Origin: Manis javanica
Lineage: Eukaryota > Chordata > Mammalia > Pholidota > Manidae
Length of the DNA: 64,000 nucleotides
NCBI RefSeq assembly: GCF_040802235.1
Contig: NC_133174.1
Coordinates: 134,717,213 to 134,781,212, forward strand
Direction: 5' to 3'
In this document: positions 12,830-25,444 of the stretch, piece after piece
Numbering within the stretch: the stretch's first letter is position 1
Layout of the letters: every line of letters begins with the position of its first letter
Position numbers and translations under genes: made by a program
Notes under the pieces: model-generated
The model's input: only the letters and a program-made list of their open reading frames with translations
The model's database searches: none
Told to the model about the DNA's origin: nothing

Positions 12830-13003
12830 AAAACAAAGTCAAGAAAGCAAAGTCACTTATACTGTACCCTGTAACAGAGCAACAGAGTGGGCCTGCCTAG
12901 GGTTAAACAGGCAGGCTACCGAAGGGCATGATAGTACAGCTGCAGTCCTATCCAGGTCACCCATGTGACAGGAAGTTACAAGCGCAAATCAGAGCTCTCA
13001 GTA
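12830..13003 (-). mobile_element. Older LTR, part 1 (split by younger LTR)
   Basis: The final bases (CAAATCAGAGCTCTCAGTA) match 24314-24335 (CAAATCAGAGCTCTGAGTA) in the minus-strand LTR at 24.1-25.1 kb. The match resumes after 13441, so the two parts are one older LTR interrupted by an insertion. Confidence 0.65.
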
Positions 13004-13436
13004 TGTTAGGAAAGAGTATAAAACCTAAATGTGATTTATTCCCACTAGGATGTTTAAACATTTTAACAGTAAGGTATTAACAAAGGGCCACATGGTGGAA
13101 GCTGCTTGGGCTGAGAGTGGGGGTAGGGGAATTGATAAGGGCCTGGCAATACCTGTTTGATTTTTTAGACCTACCAATAAGATTAAGACAAATGTAAAGG
13201 AAAGATATAATGGGCTTAGGCGACGTCTGGGGAAGAATGTGAAACCTGTAGTACTCAGCCAGTGAGGACAGGGGACTGACTCGCACACTAGGAGATAAAT
13301 TATAGGCACCAAACTCCCCAAGTGTGCCTGCCCACCAGACACCCGATCTTGCAAGACCGTCATTAAAGCCTCGCTCTGCTGTTCTCTTTGTCTCCGTGTC
13401 CACTTATTGAATTTGGACCAGTGAGTGTGTTTCTCA
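13004..13436 (+). mobile_element. Solo LTR, 433 bp, with 5-bp target duplication
   Basis: Starts TGTTAGGAAAG and ends GTGTTTCTCA (TG...CA). It is flanked by CAGTA at 12999-13003 and CAGTA at 13437-13441. Removing it restores continuity with the related LTR at 24.1-25.1 kb, which has no insertion at this point. An ATTAAA signal near 13363 followed by GCCTCGCTCTGCTG and a pyrimidine-rich R/U5 gives plus orientation and a class I ERV look. No internal proviral sequence is present. Frames of 108-112 codons on the other strand are by-products of the LTR. Confidence 0.85.
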
Positions 13437-13441
13437 CAGTA

Positions 13442-13955
13442 GCCCCTCCCTACTTACCTGAAGTAGGACAGACAGTGAAGACTTGTGCTTAAGCCTAGAA
13501 AATAGAATGAAATAGCAAAGTAACAAGCATACTAACCACTGGAAGAACCCAGAGACAAAACACAGTAAGTGGAGCAGTGAGAAGTTTTTATTTAAGGCAA
13601 AAAGTACACACTTGAAGAAAGGCAGGTGTAGGCAACCTCAGAGAGGAGGCATGAGTAAGGGTTTAGGGTTTGGGGTTTTAAGGGCCTTTGGGTAGGGGTC
13701 AGCATAAGGCATGATGTATACAGGTGATTCATAAGTCCTTTGATTCATAAGTTTTATCTTAAGAACAGGGTTATTTAGGTTACTATGTTGGTCCAGATCT
13801 TGGACATAGGTTTATTTACCCTTTGGAGGTCTAGCTCCTGTCCTGGTTACAAAGTTACTTAATTGTTAAGGGGCTGGAAGAAGATATGTCCATTTCCAGT
13901 TGTATATGTTATCTACCTCATTCTCTACTGTTCTACATGTAATGTTCAGCATCAA
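13442..13955 (-). mobile_element. Older LTR, part 2
   Basis: Aligns by eye with 24336-24600: CTCCCTACTTACCTGAAGTAGG, AAAATAGAATGAAATAGCAAA and GGCAACCTCAGAGAGGAGGC are shared with small changes. On the minus strand an AAATAAA signal lies near 13588-13594, giving minus orientation. Similarity to the 24-kb copy fades after about 13720. Confidence 0.65.
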
Positions 13956-13959
13956 ATAA

Positions 13960-14100
13960 AACTTTCAATCACACATAAAAAGAAAAACAGAGAAACCTAG
14001 TACCAAGACACAAATCAATGAAACCAGATTCAGAGATGATCCAGTTATTAAAACTATCAGATAGGGACTTTACCGTAACTACAAAAGATGTCAAGGGTCT
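13960..14100 (+). mobile_element. L1 ORF1-region fragment
   Basis: ACACAAATCAATGAAACCAG, ATGATCCAGTTATTAAAACTATCAG and GGGACTTTACCGTAAC resemble the 5'/ORF1 part of an ancient L1 in sense. Short and degenerate. Confidence 0.5.
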
Positions 14101-15205
14101 CCTTTCCCTGCCCTACCTCATCCCCGCCTCAAGGAGTGTATGACAGAAAGAAAGAACTTGCTGCTAAATTCTCCAATTAACTCAATATCAAGCAACACAA
14201 GAGACTTAGAAACACCATGAACTCCCTAGTCTAGATACCAAAGGGCCCAATTCCTTCCCAGTGCAACAATGTTTTCTTATCTCCAAAGAGAATTGAAAAA
14301 TTAGATTATAAGATCTCTGAAACTCAAAGAGATCTGTTCTTATTAGTTTTTATATGGATAAATAAGCACATATAAAATCAAATATACTTAAAATTCCCAG
14401 AAAATAGAAAAATTGACCTTCTAGTGCATTAAATATGCTATGCTTAAAAAGAATTATCTTATAGAAACTAACCCAGGAACCTTTTAGAAATCCAATTTCA
14501 CATAGCAAAAGTAAATCTTTGGTAAACAAGAGTAATTTAATAATTTTAGTTCAGTAAAACATTCATGTCTTCTCTAACTTTTCAACATTAAGTATACTAC
14601 AAGCACATATTTTATTCCACACCACTTAGAATTCCTTTTTGTTTAAGCAAGGTCACATCACTCCTCAATAATTAAGATTATGAAAACTGCAACCTGTGCC
14701 CAACATTGAATCATTATTTTGACAGACTTTATTTCAACAGTAATTATGTTTTGCAGTATGTCAGTATGTCAGCTTGACAATAATTGCCAAGGTGGTTAGC
14801 GAACTTAAAACCTTGGACTGGGATTAAACTGAGTAAAACTATGAATATTGTTATATACCTACATAATTTCTAAGTAGAATAGTGAAACATTGATTACTAA
14901 TCAAATTTTAAGCTTATATGCTTTTTGCCTCATGTTTTTATATGCTATAGAGTTTAAAATATGGATCATGTTAATGTGTTGATTTTGTAACTGAAAAGTC
15001 TAAATGAAAGATATGTGTGGCTGCAAAAAATAGTGCTGTGTGTGCTCATGAACTTTGGTAATTGGCTAAAATTATTCTATAATTCAGTTCTCAATTATTT
15101 CTTCCCAGTTTTCTCTATGAAATAGTATTTTTTATCTTAGTGAAAGAATACAATTAATGTGGATAGTTGACACTACATTTTGGAGCAAAGGTGATAGAAA
15201 AATAT
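14101..15205. other. Intergenic, unassigned
   Basis: AT-rich. No gene or repeat that I can name with support. Confidence 0.5.
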
Positions 15206-15209
15206 AATT

Positions 15210-15835
15210 GTATATATATACATGTGTGTAGGAAAGAATTTGGGCTTGCCCAAAAGGAGGGTCTGGCCTTTACCCTTGGCATCTAGGAGATAATCTCTAG
15301 GCCCCTGGCATATCATAGGAACATTTGTTTTTGTTTCCTGGGGAACTTGGGCCATACTGGATAGTCTAACAATATAATTTTCAGGGGAGCTAGCCTGTAT
15401 GGTTATATACAGTCTTAGAGTGGAGGCTGGCCACACTAGAAAAACTAACAATGTGACTTAGAGTGGGAGCTCTGGGCCATATAGTATTAACCACATGGCC
15501 CATCAGTCAATTGTTAAGTGTATATGGTAATGCTCCAATAAAATCTGTGGAAATTGAAGCTCACATGAGTTCCGTTGGTTGGCAATATTCCATGCATATT
15601 ATCACAAATTAATTCCAAGAGAATAACAGTCCTTGACTTCATGGGGAGAGGAAAATGAAATCTCTGCACTCAGTACTTCTGTACTCTGCTCTATGCACTT
15701 TCCCCTTTGCTTAATTTTAATCTGTATTCTGTCCCTGAAATAAACCATAACCGTAAGTATAATAGCTTTTGGTGACTTCTGTGAGTCCTTCTAGTGAATT
15801 GTCAGATCAAGCTGATTTGCAGATGATGTCAGAAG
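15210..15835 (+). mobile_element. Probable old LTR
   Basis: The 3' part has an LTR-like order: CAATAAAATCTGTGG, then CCCTGAAATAAACCATAACCG (15734-15754) and a downstream GTGAGTCCTTCTAGTGAATTG that recalls ERVL/MaLR-type LTR ends. Family assignment is from memory and uncertain. Boundaries are approximate. Confidence 0.45.
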
Positions 15836-18800
15836 TCAAGGTCATCTTGGGGACTATTTGTTCTAATTTTATAGCTGGTCCTAAACTTCATTGTGTTTTT
15901 CAAAAAATAGGTTATTTTGTCCTAAAGCAGAAATTCTCACCCTTCTTTGGTCTCTGGACCTATTAATACACCTGGGACTTTTTGTGTATTCCAAACTACT
16001 TCTGTTTACCTAAATTCTAAAAGTAAATAATGCATTAGAAGTTTAAAACTAGGAATTTAAAAAATGCTTATTTATTGGTTCATGTGAAAACAGCAATGAT
16101 TAATGTTTTGATGTAAACATAAATAGCATCTTATAATTATTGTGGAATTAATTTTGACATCATGGACCTTAGAGATATGTTGTAAAGTATCACTTTGTTC
16201 CAGAATATGAAAAAGCATAGTGAATATCAGAGCTTGGAGAGGATGTTTGACATGGTTTATAACTGGCACTGAAAAGAAGCTATTAAAATCTTAGTAACAT
16301 TCACCCAATTTTGATGGGTTTGTTTCTTAGGTTTACTAAGTAGGGCTTTAGCCTACTGTTTTCATATTTATTTTTAAATGCTTTTTGTCACTTTGGTTGC
16401 ATAGGCAACCAGGTAATTTCTTAGGCATCTATGGTCCTATCCCAATTTAGTATCCATGTCTCCCCTTAACAATTGCAAATTTTTTTTCTTTCCATAACTT
16501 GGATTCTAAATAGAGAAACAAATAATATAAACTTGCAGCATACCTTTACACCTGAAGTTGTGTTTGTGATTTTAAAACACCACTTTGGCATATTGATTAT
16601 TTTGATTTAAAGTTACCTGAGCAACAGCAGGTACAATAAGCCACTGGGACCCTCCTTTGTGTCCCAGAGAGGGGGGAATCAGTCCCTCACATGATGGTAC
16701 CCTCTTTGTGCCCAGACAGGAGAAGGCATCTTTACCACCAGAGATGGGGAATTCAAGGCCAGGAAGGCTACATAAACAACCTTGTTAGTTCCTCACTAAT
16801 TTACTACCCCAGGCCCAAATTTCTTTGTCTTGGCAATGCTTTACAAATTTACTGTGTCTCAAAAGTGCCTGCTTTGGTCATTTCCTTAAGTCACATATCT
16901 TTGGCACTCCTGTATGTATGAAATTAGTTTTCTTCCTGTTAATCTGTTTTATGCCAATTTAATTATTAGAGCAGCCAAAGAACCTAGAAGGGAAGAAGGG
17001 AAAAGTTTTCCTGCCTTATTCATGTATCTAAAGAGGCTGCATGGCCTCCGGAATGGTCACGTAATCACCTCATGACCAGCTCTGCTGAACATACAGGTAG
17101 GACTTTTGTTTGTCTCTTTAGAGCAAGAGAGAGAATAGACTAACCTCTTGCCCCTGTATCCATATCTTCAAAGAAAAACACTTCAAGTAGCATTAACTTG
17201 TCTTATGAGCTAACTTTTTACTGTCTTAGGAAGACTGAATCAAACAATTTAAGAAAGCTTCAAAAGTAAGGAAGATTTTATACTGCTGAGTCATAAGGTT
17301 GCTATCTGTGAGAACCCTGATGGGTGACTTAAGGTTCGGGAAGAGAGCATTCTGGGAGGCTGCTTTTACTTTCCCTGTATGTTTATTTGGGAGTGTCTGG
17401 GGGGTTCTGATGAAGATTGGGATAGGTTGGCTAATATGAAAACTGTGTCTTTGCTGCAAATGCCATTTTTGTCAAACCTGTTCAGCGTCTCCTACCTTCC
17501 AGATTATCTCTGTAAAGACTCTCCTATTAAAAAATTCAAGCCTTTCCACTATTTCTTGTGAAGATCCAAAGAGATGATGAATGTGAAAGCACCTTGTAAA
17601 TGAATGTAGGATGTTAGTATGTGGTCAGATGAGATTACCTTTAAGAACTTTTTCAAAGCCCTTTCAAATTTTTATGTGTCTCTATGTGAAAGATAATGAT
17701 TTAGTCCTACATATTACACAAATGGGTCTTGTAGGCTTTCAGATGGAAAAATGGTTCTGAGATCAAGTAAGCATGGAAGTTGTTGGGTTAAAGCCAAATA
17801 GGTCTTTTCATTGAAGAACTTCTTATAACCTTTATTGTACCTAGAAAAATCTTCATGAAAAGAATGAGCAGGCAGTACTTTGTAGATAACTGAGAGCCAC
17901 GCAGATCGTTCTTGTCTATAGACACGCAACTGAATTCTGTTCAGTGAAGGAACAATTGATTTCCCTTTGTGGGGACAGAAATAGATTTGGGCCTACTCCC
18001 CAAAAGTATTTGGCCCCTGGACCCTTTCCTGTGGATGATGGAATACATTTTGCAACAGGCTGGCTTCATCTGAAAGGCATGAGCCTCTGTCAGACTCTTG
18101 ATTTTCCAACAACCCTCACAAAGGGCCCTCTGTGTGCCTCCTTCATACCTAATTACAAGGTACGTTCTGAGGTATGATAAGCAAAAAGTCTGTATAGCTG
18201 CCAGATGTTGAGTGCAGTTTAGGCTCAGCTGTGATTTTGATTGACCTATGGACAGTCATGATTTTTGTCTAAGTGTGTTCTAGTAACATCTATAGGTGGA
18301 TTCCCAGGGAGCTTGCTAAAAATTCATTTCTGGGGTCATGGAATGTGGTGGAATCTGTATTTCACCGAATTCTTCAACTCATTCTTAGGAACATGAAATT
18401 GGGATAGAATCATTATCTTGTGCTTCACCCAATGAAGAATAATGAAATTACTATAGCTTTTGTTGCATTTCAAAAAGGTTTAGACAGTTTACGTGAATTT
18501 TGGTCAAAAATTCCTGTTATCTTAGGACACTGCCAATATCACATCATCAGAGGAATCTTGTAAATTTGTAGCTATATTTTGTCTTTAAAAAGATACAGTA
18601 TAATTAATCACCTAAGTCTTAATTGCAACCATATCAATTTTCATACTGACCACTATACTCACTTTGCAGATATGGGTATAGCTTTTTTAGAGGCAAGATA
18701 GCATTAGACTGGGATGTCCTAAAATACCTGCATTTCCACCAGGCAAACTTTTAAATGAAGAAACTATTCTTTTGGTAATGTTACTGGATGCAACAATATG

Positions 18801-19930
18801 TTCAAACACCTGGACAATGGTCATTGAGAATGGTTTCCAGAATGTTAGCATCATTTTTTGAGGTAGTTGTTTATTAAAGATAATTTATGATTCTGTGGTA
18901 GACTAGTGATACCTTAGAAATAATGGGAAAGGGTCAAGTTTAAGCAGACCTGGAGAATACATGGGAAAATGGGAATATACCATGTAGGACCTTTACAATA
19001 TATCAATCATGACTGAAGAAATACTATGCTATTCATTAATGTTGGTCTTTGCTTTAAGAGACGAATCATCTAATATCTTATGTGGACTGTCACAGTGTTG
19101 TGTGGGATGCTCATAGTTTAACTAATAGATTAGCCTCTGGACCAATGGTATAATTTGATACAATTTATTCGTGTTCATTCCTGCTCAGGATAACTTTTAT
19201 ATGTATTACATTACTTCTTCTACTCTTTAATGAGTAAAAGTTAAGTGTTTTTTTTCTATCTCTAGGTAGGATAGGATATGATATTAAGAATATGATCCAT
19301 ATTTCTACACTAGTAGCTTGGAGAGTAGTCTACATATATTTATGCAAGCCATACTAAGCCTAGAACTAGAAATTCTGAGTCCTTGCAGGAAAATGATGCA
19401 AATTTCTCTTGAAGCATTTTACCTTTTCCAGAAAACTGTATTTTGAAGGGTTGGTGGTACATGGAAGACTTGTATTTGACAACTATACACAAAAAGACAA
19501 CTATACACAAATGGAAAGATGCCAATCTTTCAACCACACATTTGTACAGTGGGGACCACATTTCAGTGACCCTGAAGCAAAGTATCTTGTCTGCTGTGAT
19601 CTTGTAATAAAAAATGCTGTGATTCCACAAAAGAGACAATTCAAACAATTCCAATAGTTGAGTTGTGAGCTGTTCTTGCTTGTCACATTATGATGTGACA
19701 AGATTTTATAAAGCTTAATGGGATGTAAACACTGTTATGTCACCCATTTGCAGAAGAGACAATTCCATTTATGTTACATCTATTTTGTAACAAGATGTAA
19801 TTGAAATAGAGCAAACACAATTATCTCCTTCCAACCAACAGTGAAATCTTTCTTGCATATACAGAACATGAAGAAAGATACTACAAAGGGCAAAGAACAG
19901 GTAAGAAGTAGACTCCTTTCCCTGATCCTG
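15836..19930. other. Intergenic, unassigned
   Basis: No convincing gene. A 77-codon frame at 17944-18177 is exon-sized and ends next to an AAGGTACG donor-like sequence, but it has no family resemblance. A 16-bp direct repeat (GACAACTATACACAAA) occurs at about 19478 and 19497. Confidence 0.4.
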
Positions 19931-19934
19931 ACAA

Positions 19935-20085
19935 CACACACAGCTCTTTCAACAAATATCTATTAAGTACCTACTGTGTGTTAAGCCAGTGAAGAGAGAG
20001 CTGGTGAAGTTACAAATACAACTTAGGCAAACATTCTGCTTTCAGTGAGCTCACTGTCTGTTATGGGAGACAGAAGAAAAGACAA
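19935..20085 (+). mobile_element. L2/MIR-type 3' fragment
   Basis: AAATATCTATTAAGTACCTACTGTGTG, followed by an AGTGAGCTCACTGTCTGTTATGGG-like end, is the consensus-like order of an L2 3' end. Strongly diverged. Confidence 0.6.
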
Positions 20086-20549
20086 AATGAGTCATAAGAT
20101 AAAATGGGGTATAGTTTCCCAGGTACATTTGGTCTTCATCCACAGTTCACTGCAGGCTTAAAGGTGAAATGGGTGTCTTGTCATGTTCAGGAGAGACTTT
20201 TGGATCCCACCCAAGGAGGCTGGAGGCTGACTCAGCTAAGGGCCAGTAATTTAGTCAGTCATGACTATTCAGTGAGCCCTCACAAGAACCCAGAGAAGAG
20301 CTTATCCCTCTCTTGGATCCTGCTGCTCAGTAGGGCAGAGCTTCCATGCTTGGGGAGCCAGGACGCCTCCCCGTGTTGCCGAGCCAGGCCCCAAGCTCCA
20401 CGAGGGTAGAAGCGCCTTCATTTGGGAGCCTGCCCTATGTCTCTCTTCATCTGGCTATTATTTGCATCCTTTACAGTATTCTTTACTAAACTGGTAAACG
20501 TTAAGTGTTTCACTAAGTTCTGTGAGCTGCTCTAGAAAGTTAATCATAC

Positions 20550-20820
20550 CCAAGGAGGAGGTCGTTGGAACCTCCAGTCTGCAGCTGGTAGGTCAGAAGC
20601 ACAGGGAAACTGCCTGGGGCTTGTGACCCATATCTGGAGCCAGGCGAGGGGGCAGTCTTGTAGGACTGACCCTTAACCTGGGAATCTGGAGCTGTCCCAG
20701 GGCAGATAGTATCAGAATTGAGTTGAGCGACACCCTGCCATTGTTCAAGAATTGCTTGGTGTTGTGTGTGAGAAGACCCCCTCCCACAGACTTACACACA
20801 CTGGAATTGGGTCCGGGTAC
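20550..20820 (+). mobile_element. Old interspersed repeat, probably LTR
   Basis: GTCAGAAGCACAGGGAAACTGCCTGGGG, GTAGGACTGACCCTTAACCTG and GAATTGCTTGGTG match a repeat pattern I remember from mammalian genomes, but I cannot name the family safely. Reading frames over it are not genes. Confidence 0.4.
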
Positions 20821-20959
20821 CCGAATGGAGTTATATTACTATTATTGCTGTGCATAATTCTATTACTGTTGTTGTATGTATATATGTAGGGAAAGAACAC
20901 ATCGCAGGTATCTAAAATGACTAAGGCTTCATTGCAGAAAATGAACAAAATCACATTTT

Positions 20960-22200
20960 CTACACTTTACATTCAAACTGCCTGTGTTTTTTACTTGAAA
21001 CCTGTTTCTTGTCAAATAGAGTTCCTCTTATCTACTCTGAAAATCTCTGCCTGTTACATAGCTTGGTTGTTTTTACATTTACTATAATTATTGATCTATT
21101 TGCTTTTGTCTGTCATGTTTTATTCTATTCATTGCATGTTTTTTTCTCATTTATCTTATTCATTTGGAATTTATTCTTGTATCCAAAGGCAGGAATAGAA
21201 GTAATTTTATTATTTTTCTTTGTGGCTATCCATTTTCTCAGCATCATTTATTTAAAATCCATTTTTGACAAAGTGATTTAAAGTACTATATTGTATACTA
21301 GATTTCTGTATGTAGTTGGGTATATTTGCAGACTTCATATTCTAGTCTTTTGATATGTTTGTTCAAGCATATGTCATTACCACAGTGTTTTACTACACAG
21401 GCTTCATATGATATTTTAATATCTGGTAGGGCTATACCCTGTCATATCCCTTTTTTCAGTGTTTTATAGCTATACATGCATATTTATTTTTCACATACAC
21501 TTCAATGTCAACTTCTCTAGCTCCCTAATTATTAGTATTTTCATTGGCCTTGCATTATATTTATTAAGTAGTTTAGGTAGAATTGACATCATGATGATAT
21601 TGAGACACCCTAACTAAGAATAACTGATGCTTTTAGGTTTGTTCAACCCTATATTTTATTTTTTCAAGATTGTTTTATAGCTTTCATTATGTATAGTTTC
21701 AAATTTTATTAAATTTATTCTTGAATATTTTATCTTATTGCTGCTAATATAAACTGGATATTTTCTTTCATTATCTTTTAATTGATTATAATTTGTGAAC
21801 ATAATAGTTATTGATTCTTGCATGTTAACTTTGTAAACTCCTACCATGCACAACTACTTCATAATTGAGTTATCTTGTCATTGATTTTCTAGGATTTTCC
21901 AGGTATACTATTTTGTCATCTTTTTATAAATATAGTTATATTTCTTATTTTTCTAACTCTGATGCTTCTGATTGTTTTTGTCTCATCTAATTGTATTGGA
22001 CAACACTTCCAGAACAAAATTAAATCACAGTGGATATGGTGGGCATCACTGCCTTATGGGAATGTCTCTTTCTAGTGGTTCCCTATTAAATAAGGTATGT
22101 GTGTGTGTATGCATAAAATTACATATATTATATAATCATAGTTTTAATAATATATAATCATAGTTTTAAGGGAATAGGAAATATATATCCATTTCTAATT
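20960..22200 (-). mobile_element. Old L1M ORF2 fragment
   Basis: Reverse-complement L1 landmarks run along the plus strand: CATTTGGAATTTATTCTTGTATC, TTTTCTCAGCATCATTTATT, GGTTTGTTCAACCCTATATTTTATTTTTTC and ATTCTTGAATATTTTATC. No intact frame. The plus-strand 90-codon frame at 21009-21281 is a hydrophobic by-product of the T-rich antisense strand. Confidence 0.8.
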
Positions 22201-22254
22201 TCTCAAGAGGTTTAAAAGAATGGAGATTGATTTTTGTCAGACATTTCATTATTA

Positions 22255-22670
22255 TTAGCATGAATATAAACAGATCAATGGGGCAGAATAGGGACTCCAT
22301 ATATAGACCCAAACTAAGGTAATTATTGGATTGTTGAGATAAGTGCCAGTGAAATTAAATGTGGAGTGGAAAGCCTTTTCAACAGAGGGTACTGGAATAA
22401 TTGCATATCTGAAAGTTAAAATGAACCATAGCCCTTGATTCATAGAACTGGCCCATTTTTTTTGAGATGTTTGATAAACATAATCATAAAATCTAGAATC
22501 CATACAACTTTTGAAGAAAACAAAAAAATTACTTTGAAACTTGAGAGAGGCCAAATTTCCCTCATGAAGCGTACCAAAAGAACTAACTGTAAAAGAAAAT
22601 TGATGAATTGGATTTCATCAAAATTAAAAAATTCTTCTTATCAAAAGCTACTAATAAAGAAATAAACAGT
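22255..22670 (+). mobile_element. Old L1M ORF2 fragment (sense)
   Basis: GAATATAAACAGATCAATGGGGCAGAATAGGG and ATTGATGAATTGGATTTCATCAAAATTAAAAAATTC are L1 ORF2 segments in sense. Adjacent to an antisense L1, so the two are independent or inverted pieces. Confidence 0.8.
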
Positions 22671-22689
22671 CTAGTTATAGGTTGAGAGA

Positions 22690-23220
22690 AAATATTTATT
22701 ATACAATTTTTTTATGTGCACTAGTTATGTTCTATAAAGTTTCTATGAACACTGAATTAGCAAACACTGAGATATTGCTACTGGGGGAAATACAAGGTTA
22801 GTTTCCTTACATAACATTGCTTCATGTATATTTCTGTTTAAAGACACTTTATTTAGTATATAGTGTTGATTAATTATTGAACTCACAGACAACAGCACTT
22901 CAGCAATACACTTGGGGGCCTTTATAAACAATGAAATCACCAAAAAAAGCACAAAACTGTGAACAATGTAGCATTAAGTAGACTGCAGAAAGGATACTTG
23001 TTTACTGTATGAGAGCTGAAACAAGAAAGTAGACTATCCCTTTGTTTGCCTTTAGCTGGATGTCAGGTGACTCAAACTTTCCACTGCTCTCTGCATGTCT
23101 GTGAATGACTGAGAAGTCTGGTGAGTATTGATTTTGTAGTTACCAATAAATTCTAGTGAGGAGAACTCAAGAAATATGGAATCTGTGAATAATAAGGATC
23201 GATTGTATATGGCTCTCATT
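22690..23220. mobile_element. DNA-transposon-like repeat (Tigger-like)
   Basis: The segment from GTGCACTAGTTATGTTCTATAAAG to GAATCTGTGAATAATAAGGATCG has the ending style of TcMar-Tigger elements (GAATCTGTGAATA...GGATCG.TTGTA). No transposase frame. The family name is a guess. Confidence 0.4.
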
Positions 23221-23224
23221 ATGT

Positions 23225-23460
23225 AATGGGGAATTCAATTATTTGTAAGATCAAGAAAAGACAAAAGTAAGACATGATTACAGAAATGAGAGCATGGTTT
23301 TCCTTTCTGTGGGACCTTGACAATGCAATTTTCTGGGATGATGGAAATGTTTTATATCTTGATCTGGGTGTTCATTCAATTGAGTTTATACATTTTTAGA
23401 AACTTACTGAATTGGACATTTAATATTTGTAAACAATACCTCAGTTAGAAAAAAGATAAA
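23225..23460 (+). mobile_element. Old L1M 3'-UTR fragment
   Basis: GATGATGGAAATGTTTTATATCTTGATCTGGG and AACAATACCTCAGTTAGAAAAAAG are standard old-L1 3' UTR and tail segments. It follows the sense ORF2 piece at 22255-22670 across the interposed repeat, so both may be one L1. Confidence 0.75.
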
Positions 23461-24000
23461 AGAAACATGCTTCCCATCATATTTTAATCTACATGTACCA
23501 TATTTACATATGAGATGTATATGTATATACCTATGGGTATATATAGTATATATACATACACTATATGATGTACCAGCATATACTTTGACTTTTCTTACTT
23601 TTAGCAGTCTAAAAGGCTTTTCCTTTTAATTGGAATGTTTATTATACTTTCCTTTAATGTCATTCTAGCATAATTAGGTTTAAGGCTATCAACTTATGTT
23701 TTCTATTTGTCCCACCTGATACTTGTCAATTGAGTCTCCGTCTTGCCTGCTTTTTTTCTCTATTTGTTTTAAATTTTCATGACCTTATGCTATTTTTTTA
23801 TGGTTTCCCTCATGGTTAAAATTTGCAACAGTGACTTATTACAGTGTAACTTAAGTTAATACTTTTACCACTTCTGGTAAAGAGCCTTAAAAAGATTTAT
23901 CTTCACTTAATCCTTCCTGTTCATTGTTACATCTTTGTCCTATAACTTACTTCTGTATATGACATAAATCTTTTAAGACATCATTTTTTCAGCTTTTTGG
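23461..24000. other. AT-rich intergenic
   Basis: Contains TATA/TATG-rich low-complexity sequence at 23515-23575. Nothing else recognised. Confidence 0.5.
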
Positions 24001-24004
24001 TTTT

Positions 24005-24080
24005 TTAAAATATATTTTTATTTAAGTATAGTTAATACAATATTATATTGGTTTCAAGTACAAAACATAATGATGCCGCC
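24005..24080 (-). mobile_element. L1 3'-end remnant
   Basis: TAGTTAATACAATATTATATTGG followed by TTTCAAGTACAAAACATAATG is the reverse complement of the L1 TTGTACACCTGAAACTAATATAA end. Confidence 0.6.
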
Positions 24081-24114
24081 GTTGTCTACATAATTAAATC
24101 CTCCCCCCAAGTGT

Positions 24115-25137
24115 TGGGGGGTTGAATTTGTTCCCCTCAGTCCTTGTCCCCACCACAACAAAGAATTGAAAGGCAGAGACACAGCAGTGAAGCGGAGCAA
24201 AAGTTTTGCTTGAGTTCACTCGAAGGGAGGAGTGGGCTAGAGTCAATGCAGACAAAGGCAGGTTTACTTGAGTAAAGCAGAGGAAGGCAACGCTAGTGAC
24301 AGGAACTTGGAAGCTCAAATCAGAGCTCTGAGTAGACCCTCCCTACTTATCTGAAGTAGGACAAACTGAGTGAAGTGTGCTTAAAGTCTGGAAAATAGAA
24401 TGAAATAGCAAAATGACAAAGACAGCACTGGAAGAGCACAGAGACAAAGTGTACTAAGTTGAGCAGTAAGAAATCTTTTGAAAATACACAGCTGAAGAAA
24501 GGGGAGTGTGGGCAACCTCAGAGAGGAGGCGCCCTTAAGGGCTTAGGATTCTGTCTTTCAAGGCTTTCAGGAATGGAATAAAGGTAAAGGGTTAGGGGGG
24601 GCATACGGTTCTCATAGAGTCTCATGATGTCTATCTCCAGTGAAAGACAATATGTCATTGTCTATAGTCAGTCTTCTAGGTAATTCTGTAGGATAAACTT
24701 CCCGCTCCTCTCCGAGATAGTGGCTACACCCAAGCACTGGGAATGTATCCATTAGGACTGCTCGCCCTGCCTTAAGAGAGGTTGTTGGCTCATTACCAAA
24801 GAATATGCCAGGAATCTAACTTCCCAATTCTCTTTTAAAAAGAAAGCTTATCCTTAAGATAAATCCCTTCTGTTCTTATTATGCTATTCATATCTCGGCA
24901 TTTTTAGAAAAATTAATCATGGTATTTGTCCATGTCTCTGCCCTATCTCATCTGCATTAGTTAGAGCAGGTCTCAAGGTCAGCCTAGATTCAGAGCATGT
25001 GGAATGAACTCACATTGCAAAGGGCATTAACTGTGGGAGTCCTTTCTGACTCTTTAGCTTTACCTGACTAACTCCTTGAGGTCTTGCTGGGCCCCACCAT
25101 CTTTTCATCCTGCTCATATCTGTCTTTCTGCCTAACA
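24115..25137 (-). mobile_element. Solo LTR, about 1.0 kb
   Basis: On the minus strand it begins TGTTAGGCAGAAAG (at 25137) and ends near CAACCCCCCA (24115), with an R/U5-like segment whose plus-strand form includes CAACAAAGAATTGAAAGGC and AGACACAGCAGTGAAGCGG. Part of it (24230-24600) is the uninterrupted relative of the split LTR at 12830-13955. No clear target duplication; the ends are my best estimate. No proviral interior. Confidence 0.6.
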
Positions 25138-25144
25138 AAAGTAG

Positions 25145-25440
25145 TGTAGTTGCTCTCAGCAAAGGAGGATGTTACAGAACCATGGACTATATTGTCCATG
25201 CTGTACTTTCACCCTGTGACTAATTTACATTATTTTGGAGATTTTGTGCCTCTTTATCCTCATCACCTATTTGTTTTAGCTCTTTCAACAGCCTATTTTC
25301 ATTTACATTTATTCACATATCTTCCCTTTACATTAATCTTAAAAGAAAAAAGAGAGACCAAGAGGCTTTTCAGGATCCAGCCATTCCCAGCCAGCCCATC
25401 ATTTCATATGCACGAGTCCTTTTTTTTCGTAGTGTTTCTC
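25145..25440 (-). mobile_element. Possible old L1 3' remnant
   Basis: On the minus strand CACAGGGTGAAAGTACAGCATGG, ATAGTCCATGGTTCTGTAAC and neighbouring bases weakly recall an L1 3' UTR. The 110-codon plus-strand frame at 25150-25482 shows no family resemblance. Confidence 0.35.
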
Positions 25441-25444
25441 ACCC

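Noticed and set aside
13025..13403. Two overlapping minus frames of 112 and 108 codons
   Set aside because: Both lie entirely within the solo LTR at 13004-13436.
24115..25137. Complete provirus between the LTRs at 13 kb and 24 kb
   Set aside because: The interval holds no gag, pol or env remnants and the 13-kb copy is itself interrupted, so these are separate solo LTRs.
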